Below are positions 6,914 to 15,743 of a stretch of DNA of 20,606 nucleotides, piece after piece. Source of the stretch: DASZBX01 sp035943635. Its GTDB lineage: Bacteria > Actinomycetota > Actinomycetes > Streptomycetales > Catenulisporaceae. Under the pieces are notes generated by a model. The model was not told the origin of the DNA. It searched no databases and saw only the letters and a list, made by a program, of their open reading frames with translations. Where the stretch lies: positions 1 to 20,606 of the forward strand of contig DASZBX010000049.1 in assembly GCA_035943635.1 (NCBI GenBank), given 5' to 3'. The position numbers and the translations under genes were made by a program. Each line of letters opens with the position of its first letter. Within the stretch, counting starts at the first letter, position 1.

Positions 6914-7225
6914 ATGAGAGTTCTGACGTCGTGTCCGCGCCACGAGCCGGCCGCCGCCGAGCCCGGGCCCCGGGCCTCGGGCGGGTCCGACGCCGGGCGC
7001 GCCACGGGGCCGGCCGCCGCCGCTGCCGCCCCGGCCGCGCCCGGCCACGGCATGCCGAGACCCCGGCCGGTGTTCGAGGCCAACAGCGGACCCACCGGCG
7101 CCGACGACCAGTGCGACTGGAACCGCCCGGTCCGCGGACCGGACCCCGCGGCCGACCGCTGCCGACACCCCTGGGACCGCGCCTGGGATCGCGCGCAGAG
7201 CCAACATGTCGGGCGACGGCCTTGA
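6914..7225 (+). CDS. Small hypothetical protein, unrecognised
   Basis: An ATG at 6914, preceded by GAGAAGG about nine bases upstream, opens 103 codons with the high third-position G/C and lower second-position G/C expected of coding sequence in such a genome. The product begins MRVLTSCPRHEP, continues through an alanine/glycine/proline-rich segment (about residues 12-50), and ends with a charged, tryptophan- and cysteine-containing region (DDQCDWNRPVRG, then CRHPWDRAWDRAQ). I see no signal peptide, membrane segment or known domain. The repeated W-D-R element (HPWDRAWDRAQ) is its most distinctive part. A competing minus-strand frame covers the same DNA, so the coding call is tentative. It is divergent from the DGPF-sigma pair. 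Confidence 0.42.
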   Translation: MRVLTSCPRHEPAAAEPGPRASGGSDAGRATGPAAAAAAPAAPGHGMPRPRPVFEANSGPTGADDQCDWNRPVRGPDPAADRCRHPWDRAWDRAQSQHVGRRP

Positions 7226-7353
7226 GGAGTCCATCTGCGCGTCGGCCGCCGTCGACATGGTCGCGCTGCCCTTGAGAAGTCGCCCATAATGGAAAGCCCG
7301 CCTGGTGGGGCCGGTCGGCCCCTGTCCCACCGGCGTCGCGGGGAACGGGGGAC

Positions 7354-7397
7354 GATGCGGTCTCCGACCGGAGCTGTCACCGGTCGGAGACCGCATC
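7354..7397. repeat. Perfect 18-bp inverted repeat with 8-base loop
   Basis: The arms at 7354-7371 (GATGCGGTCTCCGACCGG) and 7380-7397 are exact reverse complements around AGCTGTCA. It lies 128 bases after the small ORF and about 80 bases past the tRNA terminator. Neither strand has a T-tract, so it could be a factor-dependent terminator, a transcription barrier or a protein-binding site. Confidence 0.8.
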
Positions 7398-7417
7398 ACT
7401 GCCATCCTGCGCGCCCC

Positions 7418-7447
7418 GGCCGGATCCCGCGACCAGGCCGGATCCCG
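7418..7447. repeat. Short direct repeat, two 12-base copies
   Basis: GGCCGGATCCCG occurs at 7418-7429 and again at 7436-7447, followed by a degenerate GGCCCGGCCGG. The copies are 18 bases apart, start to start. It lies in the spacer between the 18-bp palindrome and the tRNA terminator. The function is unknown, and it could be chance in such GC-rich DNA. Confidence 0.4.
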
Positions 7448-7467
7448 GGCCCGGCCGGAGCCGGGGG

Positions 7468-7508
7468 AAAAGAACCAGGCCCCGCCCGCCGAAGCGGGAC
7501 AGGGCCTG
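7468..7508 (-). terminator. Intrinsic terminator of the tRNA-Gly/tRNA-Cys unit
   Basis: On the minus strand, 12 bases after the tRNA-Cys 3' end, CAGGCCC (7508-7502) pairs with GGGCCTG (7482-7476), and an inner GC stem (CCCGC with GCGGG) closes on a TTCG loop. The stem is followed by GTTCTTTT, a real U-tract, which is uncommon in such GC-rich DNA. It is well placed to end the tRNA transcript. Confidence 0.8.
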
Positions 7509-7519
7509 AATCCGAACTG

Positions 7520-7590
7520 AGGTGGAGACGGGATTTGAACCCGTGTACACGGCTTTGCAGGCCGTTGCCTCGCCTCTCGGCCACTCCACC
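7520..7590 (-). tRNA. tRNA-Cys (anticodon GCA)
   Basis: The minus strand folds into a complete cloverleaf of 71 bases. The acceptor stem is GGTGGAG with CTCCACC and discriminator T. The D-arm contains GGCCGAGAGGC, the anticodon loop CTGCAAA gives GCA (cysteine), and the T-arm is ACGGGTTCAAATCCCGT. CCA is not encoded. It lies 11 bases downstream of tRNA-Gly and is probably cotranscribed with it. Confidence 0.97.
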
Positions 7591-7601
7591 AGGAGACTAC
7601 G

Positions 7602-7673
7602 AGCGGACGACGGGATTCGAACCCGCGACCCTCACCTTGGCAAGGTGATGCTCTACCACTGAGCCACGTCCGC
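7602..7673 (-). tRNA. tRNA-Gly (anticodon GCC)
   Basis: The minus strand gives a complete 72-base cloverleaf. The acceptor stem is GCGGACG with CGTCCGC and discriminator T. The D-arm is GCTCAGTGGTAGAGC, the anticodon loop TTGCCAA gives GCC (glycine), and the T-arm is GCGGGTTCGAATCCCGT. CCA is not encoded. It is the first gene of a two-tRNA unit; a tRNA-Val, which often follows such Gly-Cys pairs in actinomycetes, is not present before the terminator. Confidence 0.97.
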
Positions 7674-7717
7674 ATTGCTACTTCACTCTCGCCGCTGGCC
7701 GCTCGGCGATGACATGA

Positions 7718-7745
7718 ACTGTATCGGATAAGACCCGCAGCGCAA
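7718..7745 (-). promoter_or_regulatory. Candidate promoter for the tRNA-Gly/Cys unit
   Basis: On the minus strand TTGCGC (7745-7740) and TACAGT (7723-7718) are separated by 16 bases, about 45 bases upstream of tRNA-Gly. They fit housekeeping-sigma elements moderately (TTGNNN and TANNNT). This A/T-richer island stands out in the surrounding GC-rich DNA. Confidence 0.5.
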
Positions 7746-8089
7746 ATTTCATGTGCGCTTCGCTCTGCGCTCGTTCTGCCCGGCCCGGCCGCCGCCGACC
7801 GGCCCGGCCCGCCCGCCGCACCCGCCGAGCGCCCGCCGGCCCCCCTCCGGCCGACGCCGGGCCCCCGAGCGGCAACCCGCCCGGACGCCGCACGAACACC
7901 GCCCACCCGCTGATCCGGCCCCCTGCGCGACCACCCGGCCGGCCCGCGAACCACCGGCCCGGCGCCTCACCCGGGCGGCCGATCCAGACAACCCGGCTGC
8001 CGTCCCCGGACCGGCCTGCACTTCGTTCGATCGAGTGAGGATGGCGCGCTGGAAAGGCGGCGGCGCGGCGCACCGGCCAGGATGGGGGA
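7746..8089. other. Non-coding GC-rich spacer between tRNA promoter and protease gene
   Basis: About 340 bases dominated by C/G runs and GCCGG-type words. Open frames exist on both strands, but their products are proline/arginine/glycine low-complexity sequences, mutually antisense, with no recognisable domain or convincing ribosome binding site. The only functional sequence I would assign is the ribosome binding site (AGGA at about 8079-8082) for the protease at its right edge. Confidence 0.55.
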
Positions 8090-8968
8090 GTGCCGATCAC
8101 CACCCTCACCACCGCCCGGCGCCTGCGGGCCGCCCTCCTGCTCGGCTCGTTCGGCCTGGGCGTGACCGGCGCCGCCCCGGCCCACGCGGTCGTCGGCGGG
8201 ACCCCGACCCCGGCGAACGCCTATCCGTTCATGGTGTCGCTGCGGGAGAACGGCTTCCCGTACTGCGGCGGGACGCTCGTCGCACCCCAGTGGGTGCTGA
8301 CCGCCGCGCACTGCGCCTCCGGGCGGACCGACGGCGAACTGACCGCGGTCGTCGACCAGACGTTCGTCTCCGGCGAGGGCGGGCAGGAACGCGACGTCGA
8401 CCAGATCGTGATCGACCCGTCCTACGTCTCGGTCGACGAAGACTACGACGCGGCCCTGCTGCACCTGAGCCAGCCGGTCACCGGCATCACCCCGGCGACC
8501 CTGATCCCGGCCGGAACCACCGCCGACACCGCGGAAACCCTCCAGGCGACCGTGATCGGCTACGGTTCCACCTCCGCCGAGACCCTCAGCGGCGCCGGGC
8601 CGATCACCTACCCGGACACGCTCCAGCAGGCCCAGGTGTCCCTGGTCGGCGACGCCCAGTGCGCGAGGGTGTTCAACGGCCAGCAGGAACCGCGCGCCGA
8701 CACCTCGCTGATGCTGTGCGCGGGCGGCGACGGCAAACACGACGCCTGCGTGGGCGACAGCGGCGGGCCCCTGCTGGTCGACGACCCGGTCACCGGCCGG
8801 CTCGTCGACGTCGCGATCACCAGCTGGGGCGCCGGATGCGCGGTCGACGGGGTCCCCGGGGTCTACACGAGGCTCGGCGCGAGCGCCATCTCGGCCTTCG
8901 TGGCCGCCACGATCGCCGGGCCGGTCCCGGCCGGCGCCGCCGCTCCGGCCGCGCCGAGCCCGGGCTGA
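8090..8968 (+). CDS. Secreted trypsin-like serine protease (family S1)
   Basis: This 292-residue chymotrypsin-fold protease has a signal peptide at residues 1-33: basic LTTARRLR, hydrophobic AALLLGSFGLGVTG, cleavage site AHA. The mature domain begins at once with VVGGTP. The catalytic triad is H74 (TAAHC), D120 (DYDAALL) and S224 (GDSGGP). D218, six residues before the serine (DACVGDSGG), occupies the position of chymotrypsinogen Asp189 and predicts cleavage after Lys/Arg. Cysteines 59/75, 191/210 and 220/250 match three conserved disulfides. A short Ala/Pro tail ends the protein. With signal cleavage at AHA, no zymogen propeptide would remain, so secretion itself would give an active N-terminus. 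The GTG start has AGGA seven bases upstream. The gene lies 17 bases before pabB and may be cotranscribed. Confidence 0.95.
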   Translation: MPITTLTTARRLRAALLLGSFGLGVTGAAPAHAVVGGTPTPANAYPFMVSLRENGFPYCGGTLVAPQWVLTAAHCASGRTDGELTAVVDQTFVSGEGGQERDVDQIVIDPSYVSVDEDYDAALLHLSQPVTGITPATLIPAGTTADTAETLQATVIGYGSTSAETLSGAGPITYPDTLQQAQVSLVGDAQCARVFNGQQEPRADTSLMLCAGGDGKHDACVGDSGGPLLVDDPVTGRLVDVAITSWGAGCAVDGVPGVYTRLGASAISAFVAATIAGPVPAGAAAPAAPSPG

Positions 8969-8985
8969 CCTGATAAACCTGGGGG

Positions 8986-10128
8986 ATGCAGCCCCCGCCC
9001 GCCCCGTACGCCTACTTTCCGGACCCCGGCGGCGACCCGGCGCTCGGACTGCTGGCCACCGGCCTGGCCGAGGTGTCCCACGACCCGGCCGCACTGGACC
9101 GGCCGGGCTGGTGGGCCGCGGTCGGGGAGTTCGACGGCCGCTGGACCTGCGCCCGCTTCACCGACCTGCGCCCGGCCGCCCTCCCGCGCGGCGCCTGGAC
9201 CGGACCGGCCGCCGACTCCTGGCGCAGCTCGCTCGACCAGCGGCAGTACCAGAGCGGCGTGCAGGCCATCCGCCGCCACATCGCCACCGGCGCCGTCTAC
9301 CAGGTCAACCTGTGCCGAGTGCTCAGCGCGCCGCTGGACGCCCCCGGCCCGGCCACACAGGCTGGCGAACCGAACAGCCCGGCCGGACTGGCCCGGCGGC
9401 TGGTCCGGGGCAACCCGGCCCCCTACGCCGGCGTGATCGACCTGCCCGGCCACGGCGTGCGCGTGGTCAGCGCCTCCCCGGAGCTGTTCCTGCGCCGGGA
9501 CGGGGACCTGGTCGCCTCCAGCCCGATCAAGGGCACCGGCCGCAGCGAGGCGGACCTGCTGCCCAAGGACACGGCCGAGAACGTGATGATCGTCGACCTG
9601 GTCCGCAACGACCTGGCCCGGGTGGCCCGGACCGGGACCGTCGCCGTGACCGACCTGTGCGCGGTGGAGAAACACCCCGGGCTGGTGCACCTGGTCTCGA
9701 CCGTGACCGCGCGGCTGCGGCCCGGGACCACCTGGCCGCAGCTGCTGGACGCCACCTTCCCGCCCGGCTCGGTCAGCGGCGCGCCCAAGCTCAGCGCGCT
9801 GCGCGTCATCCGCGAGCTCGAACCGGCCCGCCGCGGACCCTACTGCGGCGCTTTCGGCTGGGTGCACAACACAAGTGGCGCCGCCGGCCGCGCCCGCGCG
9901 CAGCTCGCCGTGGGCATACGGACCTTCTGGATCGACACCGAAGACCCCGGGCACGGCAGCGGCCCCGGCGGCGAGCCTCGGCCCGGCGCACAAATGCGCA
10001 CCTGGCTGAGATTCGGCACCGGGGCCGGGATCACCTGGGGCTCGGACCCGCTCGGCGAGTGGCGGGAGACCGAGCTCAAGGCCGCACGGCTGATCGCCCT
10101 GGCCTCGCGCCCCTCCGGAGGCGGATGA
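8986..10128 (+). CDS. pabB: Aminodeoxychorismate synthase component I (PabB-type, chorismate binding)
   Basis: This 380-residue chorismate-utilising enzyme is likely to make 4-amino-4-deoxychorismate for folate (p-aminobenzoate) synthesis, using ammonia from a PabA-type glutaminase. Motifs in order are YQVNLC (105-110), ASPELFLR (163-170), PIKGTGR (180-186), AENVMIVDLVRNDL (197-210), FPPGSVSGAPK (258-268) and a C-terminal RFGTGAGITWGSDP with EWRETELKA. The lysine in PIKGT (K182) marks PabB rather than anthranilate synthase, which usually has PIAGT. It is shorter than E. coli PabB (about 450) because the N-terminal domain is reduced. No pabA or pabC is in the window; some actinomycetes also use such enzymes in natural-product pathways. 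The ATG has a GGGGG run directly before it, a closely spaced ribosome binding site. It is convergent with ssgB. Confidence 0.88.
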   Translation: MQPPPAPYAYFPDPGGDPALGLLATGLAEVSHDPAALDRPGWWAAVGEFDGRWTCARFTDLRPAALPRGAWTGPAADSWRSSLDQRQYQSGVQAIRRHIATGAVYQVNLCRVLSAPLDAPGPATQAGEPNSPAGLARRLVRGNPAPYAGVIDLPGHGVRVVSASPELFLRRDGDLVASSPIKGTGRSEADLLPKDTAENVMIVDLVRNDLARVARTGTVAVTDLCAVEKHPGLVHLVSTVTARLRPGTTWPQLLDATFPPGSVSGAPKLSALRVIRELEPARRGPYCGAFGWVHNTSGAAGRARAQLAVGIRTFWIDTEDPGHGSGPGGEPRPGAQMRTWLRFGTGAGITWGSDPLGEWRETELKAARLIALASRPSGGG

Positions 10129-10283
10129 CCGGGACCGGCCGCCCGCGCCCCGATCGGGACTCGGTGCCCGGCCGGCCGGACCTCCTCATCGAGATCCGGT
10201 CCGCACAGGCCGCGCCGGGCCGTCGGCCGCCCGCCTCACCCTCCGTGCACCAGTCCGACCGCACCGACCGGACCGGCCCGCGG

Positions 10284-10697
10284 TCAGTTCTCGGCGAACA
10301 GGTGGGCCAGTTCGGCGTCTATGTTGTAATGCCGGTTCTCGCTGCCGGGGGGCACCGCCGCGTTGGTGCGCTTGAGGAAGGACTCCAACGCGCGGGCCGG
10401 CGCCTCGAGCAGCGCCTCACCCTCCGGCGAGGACAGTGCGATGCACACGATCCCCTGGCCGCGGTTGCGCGAGGGCCACACCCGCACGTCCCCGCACCCG
10501 GTCGGTCGGCGCAGTCCCTCGGACAGGAGTTCGCGGGCGAACACCCAGTCCACGCTTTCCTGCGCGCCCGTGTGGAACGTGGCGTGCACCGCATAGGGAT
10601 CAGCTGATTCGTATTTGAGGCTCGCAGGGACTGGAAGCGAAGACTCGCTGGACACCACGAGGCGCAAATGCAGCTCACAGGTCACCGAGGTGCTCAT
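10284..10697 (-). CDS. ssgB: SsgB sporulation-specific cell division activator
   Basis: This 137-residue protein closely matches SsgB as I remember it from Streptomyces. The shared segments are CELHLRLVVSSESSLPVPA, ADPYAVHATFHTGA, WVFARELLSEGL, RPTGCGDVRVWPS, GIVCIALSSPEGEALLEAPA and ALESFLKRTNAAVPPG. SsgB belongs to the SsgA-like proteins and, with SsgA, places FtsZ at future septum sites during sporulation of aerial hyphae. It is cytoplasmic and membrane-associated through partners. The ATG at 10697 gives the family-typical N-terminus (MSTSVTCELHL) and length; the frame remains open upstream to 10850 without conserved sequence. A purine-rich GGGAAAGG lies about 10-17 bases upstream. It is convergent with pabB across 155 bases without an obvious terminator. 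Confidence 0.95.
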   Translation of the reverse strand: MSTSVTCELHLRLVVSSESSLPVPASLKYESADPYAVHATFHTGAQESVDWVFARELLSEGLRRPTGCGDVRVWPSRNRGQGIVCIALSSPEGEALLEAPARALESFLKRTNAAVPPGSENRHYNIDAELAHLFAEN

Positions 10698-10778
10698 GGG
10701 CGGCTGGCCTTTCCCGTAGGAGTGCGCTTGAGGGTTACGCACGGAACGTCCGCAAGATGCCACCGTTGAGTGCCCGAT

Positions 10779-10784
10779 AAACCC
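10779..10784 (-). promoter_or_regulatory. Possible stress-sigma -10 element upstream of ssgB
   Basis: On the minus strand, GGGTTT (10784-10779) lies about 80 bases before the ssgB ATG in an A/T-richer stretch. In Streptomyces coelicolor ssgB is transcribed by SigH, whose -10 resembles GGGTAT, so this differs at one base. The matching -35 element is not convincing; low confidence. Confidence 0.22.
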
Positions 10785-10880
10785 GACAAAGGCATATGCA
10801 CAGGTATTTCTACGCCGTGCGGCTGATATTCGGGCCTGCGGGGCAACCATGCCCTCACTCGGACCAGGGACACGTCATGC

Positions 10881-10919
10881 GCGGGCCGCTTGTCGACCGT
10901 GACACGGCTCGCGGCCCGC
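10881..10919. terminator. Hairpin downstream of the small zinc-binding-like gene
   Basis: The arms GCGGGCCGC (10881-10889) and GCGGCCCGC (10911-10919) are perfect complements, with a smaller CCG/CGG stem nested inside. It begins 50 bases past the stop of the minus-strand gene at 10969 and would end that transcript before the ssgB promoter region. No T-tract follows. Confidence 0.5.
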
Positions 10920-10968
10920 CGAACTGCGACGCGCCGCACCGGGCGGCCGGATTGCACCGACGGCCTAG

Positions 10969-11343
10969 TCATTCCGCCCGCTCGGGCGAGCGGGTCAGAT
11001 GCCACCCGAAACCGTGTGGACAGGGATACGCGCGCCGGGGCAGACTGCCGCCGGGCGCAAAGGGGTGCCCGCGGTGCAATTCCTGTAACGCGAACTGCGC
11101 CGTGCGCTGGTCCGCGTAAGCGACCTTGCCGTAGCACTGGCCGCAGCGGGCCATGGACAGGCTCATCTTCTTCATCTGCGCGACGCGGCGGGCCGCGTCC
11201 CGGCGCTGCTCGGACTTGGTCGGTTTGCTCTGCCAGTCGGCCCTGGGCCAGGCCGGCTCGGGTCCCTCCGGCGGGACGCCCGGGCCCGTGGCCCGCTTCT
11301 TGGCCAGCCGCTGCTGCTTGCGCAGGCTCTTCGCGGAACTCAT
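10969..11343 (-). CDS. Small hypothetical protein with putative zinc-binding CxxC...CPH motif
   Basis: This is a 124-residue soluble protein. Its N-terminal 60 residues are basic and probably disordered (SLRKQQRLAKKRATG, then a proline-rich stretch). Residues 67-115 carry CGQC (C67, C70), AYADQRTAQFAL, and AYPCPHGFGWHLTRSP with C108, H110 and H115. The pattern, paired cysteines then a C-P-H and a closing GWHLT, resembles small zinc-ribbon-like proteins of phages and actinomycetes, where the C-terminal motif is usually written YxCPxGxxWHLT. Nucleic-acid binding is a guess from the basic N-terminus. The ATG at 11343 has GAGGA five bases upstream; a GTG three bases earlier is too close. It is divergent from tex. 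Confidence 0.72.
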   Translation of the reverse strand: MSSAKSLRKQQRLAKKRATGPGVPPEGPEPAWPRADWQSKPTKSEQRRDAARRVAQMKKMSLSMARCGQCYGKVAYADQRTAQFALQELHRGHPFAPGGSLPRRAYPCPHGFGWHLTRSPERAE

Positions 11344-11473
11344 CACATTCCTCGCAGGGGGCGGAGTCTAACGGGGCGGTGAACGGAACGTGGCGCTAAC
11401 ACTGTTTTAACCACTGGAAGGCCCTGTCTAACCACCTGTGATTCACTCGTCCGGCGATCCGCGCCGCCCCTGC

Positions 11474-11502
11474 TTGGTTCAGTCGGCGGCGGCGGGCACA
11501 AT
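11474..11502 (+). promoter_or_regulatory. Candidate housekeeping promoter of tex
   Basis: TTGGTT (11474-11479) and CACAAT (11497-11502) are separated by 17 bases, about 45 bases before the tex start. They match three and four of six consensus positions respectively. The spacing is ideal and no better pair is seen in the 200-base gap. Confidence 0.4.
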
Positions 11503-11546
11503 AGGTCCGGTCCAGGCAGGAAACGCGGAACAGACGGGCTGGGAAC

Positions 11547-13952
<2,406 letters not shown>

Positions 13953-14058
13953 CCGCCGGGTCCGGCTGCGGACGTCCGGGAACGGACGGTGGGTCAGCGT
14001 TGGCCGACCGTTACATTCCCAGACGCGCGAAACTGCTGAATTCGGGTATCAGGCTCCG

Positions 14059-15615
14059 GTGACCAGTGAACTAGCCGACACGCTCCTCGGGCTGCGGTGG
14101 CCTCTGCCCCGCACCGACCATGACGCACGTGCCGCACTGGACCAGCTCGCCCAGGTCTCCGGCCGGCTGACCCGGCTGGTCGCCGAGCCGCAGGTCCAGC
14201 AGGACGCCCCGGCCTGGCTCGGGCCGGTCCAGGCGCTGATCGCCCAGGGCGGCTTCACCCTGGACTGGTGGCAGCCGCTGTTGGCCGAACCGGACCTGGA
14301 CTGGACGGTCAACCACCAGGCGCACCTGTCCGCCGACCTGGCCCAGATAGCCGCGGCCGGGGCCAGGATCCTGGACCAGCTGCTGCCGTCCGGCGAATCG
14401 GCCGCGCCGACCCCGGTGGTGCGCTCGGTGGCCAGCTTCGGCTCGGTGCCGATGACGGCCCCGCCGATCGCCCCGCCGCCGCCGCCCGCGCCGCCGAGCC
14501 CGCAGCCGCCGGCGCCGACCGGCCCGCCGCTGCTGCAGCCGGGCACCACGGTCGGCGCGGCCGCGACCCAGGCCCTGCCGCCGCCGCGCTCGGAGTACCA
14601 GCCGCCGCGGTATCCGCCGGAACCGGTCCGGGCCGCGCCGCCGGCCGTGCCGGCCCCGCCGGTCCTGCCGCCGGCGCCCGCGCCGTCGCTGCTCCCGTTC
14701 GAGCTGGACGAGCCGAACGTGATGGAGTTCGACGAGCCGGACGAGTTCCTGTCCTCGTCGGGTTCCTACGACGTGTCGGACCCGTTGAACGACTCGGGCC
14801 GGCACCGCCGCTTCGATTTCGGCCCGCCGCCGTCGACCTGGCGCGAGTCGCACCCGGAGGTCCCGGAGCGGGTCGAACGGGCCGAGCGGGTGCGCCCGCC
14901 GGCCCCGGAGCGTGCCCAGCGCCCGCTGCGCCCGGCCCAACCGGCCCCGCCGGACCTGTTCCCCTCGCACGTCCAGCCGTACCAGGACGAGGACGACGAC
15001 GAGGACCCGATCCTCGCGCCCGACCGCCGGCTGCCCGCGCACGCCGGGATGATCATCCAGGCCACGATCGTGCTCTGCGTCGTCGGCGCGCTCAGCTGGT
15101 GGGCGGTCGGCGAACTGCACGGCTCGCCCTCGTCCGGCACGTCCGCCGGGGCGAGCAAGAGCCCGCAGGCGCTGGACCCGAGCGCGGTCGGCGCGGCCCC
15201 GGCCCCGACTACCACCACCGCGGCCGACGGTCTGACCACCGGCGGCGGCGTGTCCCCGGCCCCGCCGGCCGCGACCACGCCCGCGGCGCAGAACCCGCCG
15301 CCCGCCTCGGGATCGGCGACGGTCAGCAATATGAGTGTCCTGCTGGAGGGCGGCAGCAAGGACGACCCCTACATCGACATCATCCTGACCTTCGCCGCCT
15401 CGAACACCGACCCGGTGACCATCACGATCAACTACTACGGCACCTCGAACGGCAAGCGGATCTCCCCGCAGACCAGCCTGCTGCACGAGTCCGGGCAGAC
15501 CGGCTACCAGGTCGGCACGACGATCCCGTCCACGGCCTACTGCGGCACGACCGTGACCGTGATCGCCAGCGCCGGCACCAGTTCCAGCCAGGCGGCCACC
15601 CAGCCAGGGTGCTGA
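14059..15615 (+). CDS. Single-pass membrane protein with proline-rich linker and extracytoplasmic domain
   Basis: This 518-residue protein is not recognised as a named family. Residues 1-115 look like a helical cytoplasmic domain (LADTLLGLRWPLPR, then HLSADLAQIAAAGARILDQL). About 130-330 are a proline/alanine-rich, then acidic, disordered linker. About 330-352 form one membrane helix (MIIQATIVLCVVGALSWWAV) preceded by arginines (DRRLPAHAG), predicting N-inside, C-outside. After a Ser/Thr/Ala-rich linker, about 420-518 form a beta-rich domain (VSNMSVLLEGG, DPYIDIILTF, VTITINYYGTSNGK) with two cysteines (TAYCGTT and the last residue). The GTG at 14059 is preferred because the preceding frame is not protein-like and overlaps tex; its ribosome binding site (AGG) is weak. 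It could be a sensor or cell-wall-facing anchor. It lies 106 bases after tex and converges on the conservon. Confidence 0.75.
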   Translation: MTSELADTLLGLRWPLPRTDHDARAALDQLAQVSGRLTRLVAEPQVQQDAPAWLGPVQALIAQGGFTLDWWQPLLAEPDLDWTVNHQAHLSADLAQIAAAGARILDQLLPSGESAAPTPVVRSVASFGSVPMTAPPIAPPPPPAPPSPQPPAPTGPPLLQPGTTVGAAATQALPPPRSEYQPPRYPPEPVRAAPPAVPAPPVLPPAPAPSLLPFELDEPNVMEFDEPDEFLSSSGSYDVSDPLNDSGRHRRFDFGPPPSTWRESHPEVPERVERAERVRPPAPERAQRPLRPAQPAPPDLFPSHVQPYQDEDDDEDPILAPDRRLPAHAGMIIQATIVLCVVGALSWWAVGELHGSPSSGTSAGASKSPQALDPSAVGAAPAPTTTTAADGLTTGGGVSPAPPAATTPAAQNPPPASGSATVSNMSVLLEGGSKDDPYIDIILTFAASNTDPVTITINYYGTSNGKRISPQTSLLHESGQTGYQVGTTIPSTAYCGTTVTVIASAGTSSSQAATQPGC

Positions 15616-15682
15616 TCCGCCGGGTCGCGGCGGGTCGGTGAGCCAGAGACCGTAGTCTCAGGGCTCGTAATCACAGGGAGAG

Positions 15683-15730
15683 GCCGGAACCCGGGCCGGG
15701 CCCCGCGAGGGACCCGGCCCGGGTTCCGGC
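15683..15730. terminator. Very strong bidirectional hairpin between membrane-protein gene and conservon
   Basis: The arms 15683-15700 and 15713-15730 pair perfectly (18 bp, GCCGGAACCCGGGCCGGG). After one mismatch, three more C-G pairs (15702-15704 with 15709-15711) close on a GCGA loop of the GNRA type. On the plus strand TTTCGG follows. It lies between converging genes and probably terminates both. Confidence 0.88.
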
Positions 15731-15743
15731 TTTCGGCATCTGC

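Noticed and set aside
4954..7380. 808-codon frame suggesting a giant sigma factor
   Set aside because: Only the last 415 codons are sigma-like. The upstream part overlaps the DGPF gene and non-coding DNA; the ATG overlapping the DGPF stop codon is the natural start.
7678..8112. Long minus-strand frame and mirrored plus-strand frames in the spacer before the protease
   Set aside because: The products are low-complexity Arg/Gly/Pro sequences without domains, and they overlap the tRNA promoter and the protease start.
10125..10283. ATG overlapping the pabB stop (ATGA), suggesting a coupled pabC
   Set aside because: The frame reads MTGTGRPRPDRD and continues through ssgB antisense. It lacks any aminodeoxychorismate lyase motif, so the overlap looks accidental.
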